Assembly (NCBI GenBank): GCA_016700415.1
Contig: CP065018.1
Coordinates: 3,230,001 to 3,294,000 of the forward strand
From: Flavobacteriales bacterium
GTDB lineage: Bacteria > Bacteroidota > Bacteroidia > Flavobacteriales_F > PHOS-HE28
Length of the DNA stretch: 64,000 nucleotides
Direction: 5' to 3'
The notes under the pieces were generated by a model, which was given only the letters and a program-made list of their open reading frames with translations, was not told the origin of the DNA and made no database searches. How positions within the stretch are numbered: position 1 is the first letter of the stretch; each line of letters begins with the position of its first letter. Position numbers and translations under genes: made by a program. This document shows positions 58,430 to 64,000 of the stretch, one piece after another.

Positions 58430-58522
58430 CTGGTACAAAGTACCGGGTACTGGGCACAGGGTACAATTCCGCGAAGGTCAACACCCGGTACTCGGTACCT
58501 TCTACCCGGTACCCTGTACCAG
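58430..58522. repeat. GTACCGGGTAC-type palindromic repeat
   Basis: The stretch begins CTGGTACAAAGTACCGGGTA and ends CCCGGTACCCTGTACCAG, so its ends are inverted copies. Units of the same kind occur at 61387-61433. Non-coding, between the acyltransferase and the DUF547 gene. Confidence 0.7.
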
Positions 58523-58527
58523 CACCC

Positions 58528-59322
58528 TCACTTCTGCTCGTTCAAGCTCCAATCGTAGTCCATGTAGCTCAGGTCCGCCTCGGCGTCCAACTTCACCTTA
58601 CTATACTGGTTGATGAATTCGATCAACGTGCCGTGCTTCTTGAAATCCCCGCTGAACCAGCTGAAGATCTTGGAGAGTTCCGCCTGGTCCTTGGTGATCT
58701 TGTTGTAACGCGGGTTATTGATGAAATTCCGCGCTTGGTCGTCCAATTGCTCCTGCACGCGCTCTCCGGTGAATGCCTCGTTGCGCAGGGGCGGGCAGCT
58801 CATGGAAGCGCAGTTGATAGCGAAGTGGATCCGCGGTTCCTCGAATTTCCTGCGCAGCACCTTGTTCTCCACATCGTCCAAGCTGTACTCGGTGTCACCG
58901 ATCTTGAATTTCGTGCCTGTCCAAACGGTATGCAGCAAGGGCACGCTCAAGGAAGGATCCAGGTCTTTGATGCTCTTCACCGGGTAGTTGTCCACAATGA
59001 GCTGCACCGTGAAGGCATTGTACGTATTGATCCAGAAGGCCAATTCGGCGTTCTTGCTCCACGTGTCCGTGGGGGGCGTGCTGCTCAACAGGTCGCAGTA
59101 GGCGTGCAATTTTCCCTTTTCCTTCACCAAGCCCTTGTAATCCACCATGCCGTCCTTCACATGGGCCTGGAGCAGCACGTTCCAGGTCTTGTGCAGGTCC
59201 ACGGGCACGCTCGTCTTAGCCTCGGCACAGGGTGGGCCGTCCATCGGTTCCTCCGGTGCCGAGTTACATGCCAATGCACTGATGAAGGCCAATGCGGTCA
59301 GGGGGATGTTCTTCAAGTTCAT
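58528..59322 (-). CDS. DUF547 lipoprotein
   Basis: The 264-aa product starts MNLKNIPLTALAFISALACN, a lipoprotein signal with lipidated Cys19. The DUF547 domain follows: LHKTWNVLLQAHVKDGMVDY, LLSSTPPTDTWSKNAELAFW and INTYNAFTVQLIVDNYPVKS. Next come VLRRKFEEPRIHFAINCASM and SCPPLRNEAFTGERVQEQLD. The papain-like core (W-I-N-x-x-N, H-F-x-x-x-C-x-S-C-P) is typical, though no substrate is known. It is attached to a membrane facing the periplasm. Confidence 0.87.
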   Translation of the reverse strand: MNLKNIPLTALAFISALACNSAPEEPMDGPPCAEAKTSVPVDLHKTWNVLLQAHVKDGMVDYKGLVKEKGKLHAYCDLLSSTPPTDTWSKNAELAFWINTYNAFTVQLIVDNYPVKSIKDLDPSLSVPLLHTVWTGTKFKIGDTEYSLDDVENKVLRRKFEEPRIHFAINCASMSCPPLRNEAFTGERVQEQLDDQARNFINNPRYNKITKDQAELSKIFSWFSGDFKKHGTLIEFINQYSKVKLDAEADLSYMDYDWSLNEQK

Positions 59323-59643
59323 TCCGTGTGGAGTTCAATGATCAGTGCATGCTGGCCCGGACCGGACAAAGGGTGTGCCACCGCTATCCGGGCCTGCGGA
59401 TCTTGTTGGGCTTCCGGAGATGTGGTATTTGTCGGAAGAGGACGGGAACCTGACGGTGCGTGCGTGAGGTGTTCATCGCCCTAAAGGGGTTGATGTTCTC
59501 TGAAGGCCTGGCCATGCAACGGACCTGCTTGTCAGGGATCGTGCGGGCAGGTCGCTCCGTAACGCGCGAACAAGGTGGCTTTGATGTACAAGCCCCGACG
59601 GTGGAGACCATCGGGGCTTGTGCCGGGATCCGAAAATTGCGGC
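59323..59643. other. Intergenic region containing a hairpin terminator
   Basis: About 320 bases between two leftward genes. It holds the hairpin at 59588-59621 and no credible gene; short frames within it lack family features. Confidence 0.45.
59588..59621 (-). terminator. Hairpin terminator after the outer-membrane protein gene
   Basis: ACAAGCCCCGA (59588-59598) and TCGGGGCTTGT (59611-59621) are perfect complements with a 12-base loop, 22 bases after the leftward stop at 59644. No long T-run is seen, but the stem is strong. Confidence 0.6.
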
Positions 59644-60600
59644 TTAGAACACGATCTTCTGCCTGCGGATCCGCGTGCGGTACTTCTTGTTCTTCGAGCG
59701 GTATTTGAAAAGCTTATAGTGTAGCTGTGCTTTCAGAAAGATATAGCCGTCATTGTGGTTCGTGTAGCCCCGTTGTTGGCCGGCAGCCGTTTGGCCGGGG
59801 ACCTCGCCCAAGCTGGGGTCCGAGAGATAGGCTGCCATGGGGCCGTGCGCGTCCTCGAGTGCTTGGCGGTCGTAGTATATGCCGCTCACATCGTCGATAT
59901 AATCGGTGAAGGTCTTCGTGTATTGGAGTTCCAGACCGATGGTCATAGTCTTGTTCAAGGCCTTGCGGATGCCTATGCCCATGGGGATGCAGAACTGAGT
60001 TAGGGAGTATTCGTCCGCTCCGTCCGGCAGCCCCTGTCCTTCCGTGCCCAGCGGGCGCAATTCCACCCATGCGCCGTCGAACTGGGTCTTCGGATTGAAA
60101 TGGAAACCGCCCACCCCGGCGAAGACGTAGAGGCCCATGCGGCTCGGTGCCATGCCTTTTACCCCGCGAAGGTCATACATGTGCCCTGGTTGTTCCTGGA
60201 AGGGGTGCCATTCCAAACAGAGCTGCGCCTCGATGATGTTCGACTTGAAGCTGAGGTTGCGGTTGTGCCTGAACGTCTCCTGGGTGAGGTTGTCGTTTCC
60301 GGCCAGTACGCCATAGGTCCCATTAAAACGCATGGAGACCGCTTTGGCCAGATAGTACCGGTAGCCCAAACTGAGGGCGGGCTTGGTCAGGCTGAACTCC
60401 AGGTCCCACACGAAGGGGGAGCCGATCTGGTTCCGACCGCCGAGTTCGCCAAGGAAATTGGTGACACCTATGCCGACGGTGATCTCTTTCCGGTGGGTCT
60501 TCCAGTAGCTGGAATTGCGGAAATACTGGGCGTTCAGCACATTCGAGAGACCGAAGCATGCCAAGAGGGCCAATAAGGGGAGGGTGTGTTTGGAGCGCAC
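59644..60600 (-). CDS. DUF6089-type outer-membrane beta-barrel protein
   Basis: A GTG at 60600 begins MRSKHTLPLLALLACFGLSN, a clear signal peptide; the longer frame to 60663 adds 21 residues unlike a signal. The 318-aa product has barrel strands (EITVGIGVTNFLGELGGRN, ALSLGYRYYLAKAVSMRFNG, NLSFKSNIIEAQLCLEWHPF, MGLYVFAGVGGFHFNP). A long loop with KTFTDYIDDVSGIYYD follows, and the protein ends in YIFLKAQLHYKLFKY. This is the DUF6089 family of Bacteroidota outer-membrane proteins. Function unknown. Confidence 0.83.
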   Translation of the reverse strand: MRSKHTLPLLALLACFGLSNVLNAQYFRNSSYWKTHRKEITVGIGVTNFLGELGGRNQIGSPFVWDLEFSLTKPALSLGYRYYLAKAVSMRFNGTYGVLAGNDNLTQETFRHNRNLSFKSNIIEAQLCLEWHPFQEQPGHMYDLRGVKGMAPSRMGLYVFAGVGGFHFNPKTQFDGAWVELRPLGTEGQGLPDGADEYSLTQFCIPMGIGIRKALNKTMTIGLELQYTKTFTDYIDDVSGIYYDRQALEDAHGPMAAYLSDPSLGEVPGQTAAGQQRGYTNHNDGYIFLKAQLHYKLFKYRSKNKKYRTRIRRQKIVF

Positions 60601-60700
60601 TTCCGTTTCGATCTGTGCCAAATATAGAGGAAGGAGACAACTACGGGCCACTTCGTGGCACAATCCTTTAACGAAGCACCTGTGGAGGGGTTGCCTCGTG

Positions 60701-61246
60701 TTAGAGTGTTTTTCCGTTAAATACGGCCCATGCCGCCACGATCCCGGCGCATACGGACACGTTCAGACTGTGTTTTGTCCCGCCCTGTGGTACCACGATC
60801 GCTCCGTCACAGGCGGCCACCACGGCCTCGCTCACCCCGTGCAGCTCGTTGCCGAGCACCAAGGCCAACCCTTTTTCCGGGTCCGGGGCCCATTGGGTGA
60901 TCGCCATTGCATGCTCGGTCTGCTCCACCGCCCATACCTCCCAGCCTTCCGCCTGCAGCTTATGCACCGCGTCCAACGCCGAGGTATGGTGTACCCAGGG
61001 CACGGAGAGCGTGGCCCCCAGCGCCGTCTTCTCGATCTCCCGGTGGGGCGGCAGCGGCGTGAAGCCGCACAAGTCCAACCCCTCCAGTGCGAAAGCATCA
61101 GCTGTACGGAAGATGGAACCGGTGTTGTGGCGGCTCCGTACATCGTCCAGGATAAAGCGCAACCGCCGCTTGGCCATAGCCTTGTATCCCTCAGCATCCA
61201 TCCGCCCGAGTTCATCCATGGTCAGTTTGCGGTCAGGCTGCGACAT
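60701..61246 (-). CDS. TrmH/SpoU-family RNA methyltransferase
   Basis: ATG 61246 begins MSQPDRKLTMDELGRMDAEG; an earlier frame reaches into repeat DNA and is unlikely. The 181-aa product has the SPOUT knot motifs: LRFILDDVRSRHNTGSIFRT, GLALVLGNELHGVSEAVVAA and VVPQGGTKHSLNVSVCAGIV. Members methylate 2'-O of tRNA or rRNA; the short form without an N-terminal L7Ae-like domain resembles tRNA enzymes. It lies about 100 bases upstream of the DUF6089 gene in the same direction. Confidence 0.87.
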   Translation of the reverse strand: MSQPDRKLTMDELGRMDAEGYKAMAKRRLRFILDDVRSRHNTGSIFRTADAFALEGLDLCGFTPLPPHREIEKTALGATLSVPWVHHTSALDAVHKLQAEGWEVWAVEQTEHAMAITQWAPDPEKGLALVLGNELHGVSEAVVAACDGAIVVPQGGTKHSLNVSVCAGIVAAWAVFNGKTL

Positions 61247-61250
61247 ATTT

Positions 61251-61510
61251 GTGAAAGCTGAAAAGATGAAAGCTGAAAGTTGAAAACGTGACGGCGAGGT
61301 TGCGGCCAAATGAAAGGGGAAAAGTTGAAAGCGGGAGCGACAGTGTTATAGTAGGCAGTATGCAGTGGCAGTTGGCAGTCGGCAGGGTGCGTCGGCAGTA
61401 CTCGGTACTCAATACCCTGTACCCTGTACCAGAAACTCCGATCATCGATCACTACTAAATTCAGATCCGCGTGGATCAGCTCCTTCAGCGTCATCCGCGT
61501 TCCATTCGGA
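61251..61510. repeat. Composite of four dispersed repeat types upstream of mutS
   Basis: Four kinds of units lie in series. AAAGCTGAAAAGATGAAAGC-type units run at 61251-61336 and GGCAGTTGGCAGTCGGCAG-type units at 61349-61394. GTACTCAATACCCTGTACCC-type units, as at 58430, run at 61387-61433. A GATCCGCGTGGATCAGC stretch lies at 61466-61482. The gap has no gene. Confidence 0.6.
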
Positions 61511-61545
61511 AAAGATTAAATTTCGGGCTGCCCGAACGGTATTGC

Positions 61546-61553
61546 GAACTTCG
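61546..61553 (+). promoter_or_regulatory. -7-like element 5 bases before the mutS start
   Basis: GAACTTCG ends 5 bases (CGCCG) before ATG 61559, as at icmF. No Shine-Dalgarno sequence is present. Confidence 0.4.
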
Positions 61554-61558
61554 CGCCG

Positions 61559-64000
61559 ATGACCAAAGCCTCTCCCGCCGAAACACCCTTGATGAAGCAG
61601 TACATGCGCATCAAGGCGCAATACCCGGACGCCCTCCTGCTGTTCCGTGTCGGCGATTTCTATGAGACCTTCCTGCAGGACGCCATCACCGCCGCCAGCG
61701 TGCTCGGCATCACGCTCACCCAGCGCAACAACGGCACGGGTACCATCGAGCTGGCGGGCTTCCCGCACCATTCCTTGGACAATTACCTGCCGAAGCTGGT
61801 GCGGGCCGGCCATCGCGTGGCCATCTGCGACCAGTTGGAAGATCCCAAACTGACCAAGACCATCGTGAAGCGCGGCGTCACCGAGGTGGCCACGCCGGGT
61901 GTCTCCTTCGCCGAAGGAGTGGTGGACGGTCGCAGCAACAACTGGCTGGCTGCGATCTGCGGCGAAGGCGAACGCTACGGTGTCGCCTTCCTGGACGTCA
62001 CCACCGGCGAGTTCATCGCCGGGGAAGGCGACAGCAAGACCATGGCCAAGGCGATCGAGAGCCATGCGCCCGGTGAACTGCTCTTCCCGCGCGGGGCGAA
62101 GCAGCCCTTGGTCGCTGAGGAATCCGGGCGCTGGCGCAGCTTTGCGTTGGAGCCATGGGCCTTCACGGACGACTTCGCGCGCGAGCGTCTTTTACGCCAG
62201 TTTGACACCGCCGGGCTGAAGGGCTTCGGCATCGAGGAACTGCCCTTGGCCCAGCGCGCCGCCGGTGCCGTGCTGCATTACCTCGGTGAAACGCACCACG
62301 ACCGCCTCGGCCACGTGCGGCGCATCGCCAAACTGGCGAACGACGGCCATGTCTGGCTGGACCGCTTCACCGTGCGCAACTTGGAGCTGGTGGCCCCGGT
62401 GAACGAGGGCGGCCACACGCTGCTGGCCGCCATGGACCGCTGTGAAACACCCATGGGCGCGCGTCTGCTGCGGCGTTGGCTGCTCTTTCCGCTGGTGGAT
62501 GAGAAGGCTATCGGGGAGCGTTTGGACCACGTACAGGCGCTGTTGGAAGCATCGGTCTTACGGGATGCCATCGGCGACGACCTCCGTGCGGTGGGCGACT
62601 TGGAACGCTTGGCCGCGAAGGCCGCCGTGGGCCGCATCAATCCCCGGGAGCTGCTCCAGATGGCCCGTGCCATTCAGGCCGCCGAGCGGGTGCGCGGTGC
62701 TTTGGACAAGGCAGGCGGCATTCTAGCGGCTACTGCAAAAGGGTGGATGGTGCCATTGGAAATCGCGGAGCACATCAGCGCGAGCATCGAGCCGGAAACG
62801 CCCGTGAACATCCAGAAAGGCGGCGTGATCCGCACCGGCGTGGATGCCGACCTGGATGAATTGCGCCACGTGACCACCCACGCCAAGGAACTCCTGATGG
62901 AAGTCCAGCGCCGCGAGGTGGAGCGCACCGGCATCACTTCGCTGAAGGTGGGCTACAACAACGTCTTCGGCTATTACTTGGAAGTGCGCCACACACACCG
63001 GGACAAGGTGCCACCGGAATGGGTGCGCAAGCAGACCCTCACCGGTGCCGAGCGCTACATCACCGACGAGCTGAAGGCTTTGGAGGAGCGCATCCTCAGC
63101 GCCGAGGAACGCATCCTCGCCCTCGAGGGGCAACTCTATGGGACGGTGGTGGAGCGTGTGTGCAAAGGCATCGGGGAGGTGCAGGCCATCGGTACGGCCA
63201 TTGCCCGGGTCGATGTCCTGCGCGGCTTCGCTATCAATGCCGCCACGTGGAAATATGCCCGACCGGTGATCTCCCAAGATGCTGTACTGCGCATCCGTGA
63301 TGGCCGTCATCCCGTGATCGAGCAGCAGCTTCCGCCCGGCGAACCGTACGTGGCCAACGACCTCACGCTGGACCCGGAGAACGCCCAACTGCTGGTGATC
63401 ACCGGCCCCAACATGAGCGGTAAGTCGGCGCTATTGCGGCAAACGGCCCTCATCGTGCTGATGGCCCAGTGCGGCAGCTTCGTCCCGGCGCGCGAGGCCA
63501 ACATCGGCATCATCGACCGCGTCTTCACCCGCGTGGGTGCCAGCGACAACCTCACCACGGGGGAAAGCACCTTCATGGTGGAGATGAACGAGACCGCCAG
63601 CATCCTCAACAACCTCAGTGCGCGCAGCCTGCTGCTGATGGACGAGATAGGCCGCGGCACCAGCACTTACGACGGCATCTCCATCGCGTGGTCCATCGCC
63701 GAGTTCCTGCACGAGCATCCCATGCGGCCCAAGACGCTCTTCGCCACGCACTACCATGAGATGAACGACATGGCGGAGACCTTCCCGCGCATCCGCAACG
63801 CCAACGTGGCCGTGCGTGAGGCCGATGGCAAGGTGCTCTTCTTGCGGAAACTCGTCCCCGGCGGCAGCGACCGCAGTTTCGGGATCCACGTGGCCCGCAT
63901 GGCCGGCATGCCGGAGCAAGTGGTGAAGCGCGCGGAAAAAGTGCTGCACCATTTGGAACAGACCCATTCAGGAGACCTCGGCGAAGACCTGCCCGGTGAG
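61559..64000 (+). CDS. mutS: DNA mismatch repair protein MutS (partial at the window end)
   Basis: The open frame runs to the last base, giving 814 codons of a protein normally about 860-880 aa. It begins MTKASPAETPLMKQYMRIKA. The mismatch-reading motif GDFYETF at 32-38 carries the stacking Phe and contacting Glu. The lever and clamp regions follow. The ATPase has Walker A ITGPNMSGKSALLRQT near residue 614, Walker B LLLMDEIGRGTSTYDG and the THYHEM dimer motif. MutS finds mispaired bases and recruits MutL. The stop lies past the window. A -7-like element directly precedes the start. Confidence 0.95.
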   Translation, partial: MTKASPAETPLMKQYMRIKAQYPDALLLFRVGDFYETFLQDAITAASVLGITLTQRNNGTGTIELAGFPHHSLDNYLPKLVRAGHRVAICDQLEDPKLTKTIVKRGVTEVATPGVSFAEGVVDGRSNNWLAAICGEGERYGVAFLDVTTGEFIAGEGDSKTMAKAIESHAPGELLFPRGAKQPLVAEESGRWRSFALEPWAFTDDFARERLLRQFDTAGLKGFGIEELPLAQRAAGAVLHYLGETHHDRLGHVRRIAKLANDGHVWLDRFTVRNLELVAPVNEGGHTLLAAMDRCETPMGARLLRRWLLFPLVDEKAIGERLDHVQALLEASVLRDAIGDDLRAVGDLERLAAKAAVGRINPRELLQMARAIQAAERVRGALDKAGGILAATAKGWMVPLEIAEHISASIEPETPVNIQKGGVIRTGVDADLDELRHVTTHAKELLMEVQRREVERTGITSLKVGYNNVFGYYLEVRHTHRDKVPPEWVRKQTLTGAERYITDELKALEERILSAEERILALEGQLYGTVVERVCKGIGEVQAIGTAIARVDVLRGFAINAATWKYARPVISQDAVLRIRDGRHPVIEQQLPPGEPYVANDLTLDPENAQLLVITGPNMSGKSALLRQTALIVLMAQCGSFVPAREANIGIIDRVFTRVGASDNLTTGESTFMVEMNETASILNNLSARSLLLMDEIGRGTSTYDGISIAWSIAEFLHEHPMRPKTLFATHYHEMNDMAETFPRIRNANVAVREADGKVLFLRKLVPGGSDRSFGIHVARMAGMPEQVVKRAEKVLHHLEQTHSGDLGEDLPGE

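Noticed and set aside
1..64000. CRISPR arrays, tRNA and rRNA genes
   Set aside because: No regularly spaced direct repeats with unique spacers were seen, and no convincing tRNA T-loop and anticodon arrangement was found in the gaps by eye; a tRNA scan would be needed to exclude one fully.

Overview
The window is high-GC DNA from a member of the Bacteroidota, most likely a Flavobacteriales-type bacterium. Secreted proteins carry type IX secretion (T9SS) C-terminal signals or SprB-like repeats. Promoters, where visible, fit the TAnnTTTG form. Bacteroidota-typical families (DUF6089, DUF5074-like, HI0933-type flavoproteins) are present. No rRNA, tRNA, CRISPR array, transposase or integrase gene was recognised.

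Layout. 1-2.8 kb: end of a surface protein, a metallo-beta-lactamase-fold hydrolase, a T9SS protein and a small helical protein. 3-11.5 kb: the most unusual region. A full-length fused acyl-CoA mutase gene (icmF, 5853-9359) is preceded by two or three broken copies of its own 5' end and followed by three broken copies of its own 3' end. Other genes sit between these copies: hicBA, a T9SS beta-propeller gene, a secreted protein and a DUF4160/DUF2442 pair. icmF itself is a mosaic that contains two in-frame palindromic repeat insertions. 11.5-18 kb: an accessory, probably defensive block. A leftward set (DUF2188, LRAT-fold protein, 1261-aa STAND-like NTPase with a nuclease-like N-terminus) diverges from an XRE-ImmA regulator and a PIN protein. 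The two sets share a regulatory region with 21-bp phased repeats.

18-27.7 kb: small exported proteins, a large T9SS protein, an oxidoreductase, a universal stress protein placed between a partial and a complete copy of a neighbour's 5' end, a cupin and a methyltransferase. 28-32 kb: a second accessory block with two tandem HNH nucleases, one apparently with an EcoRII-N-like sensor, and an HTH/nucleotidyltransferase pair. 32-37 kb: CoA transferase, universal stress protein, OsmC protein and a TPR-adenylate cyclase. 37.3-51.3 kb: six tandem, mostly translationally coupled paralogous surface proteins of about 730-890 aa. 51.4-64 kb: SRAP protein, a second TPR-cyclase with a rhodanese, flavoprotein, YceI, acyltransferase, DUF547, DUF6089, a TrmH-type methyltransferase and the start of mutS.

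Several families of short palindromic dispersed repeats lie in the gaps. They also occur at or inside the icmF rearrangements. Several genes (icmF, its 5' fragments, the SRAP gene, the flavoprotein gene, mutS, the second cyclase) have a -7-like promoter element only 4-5 bases before ATG, which suggests leaderless mRNAs.
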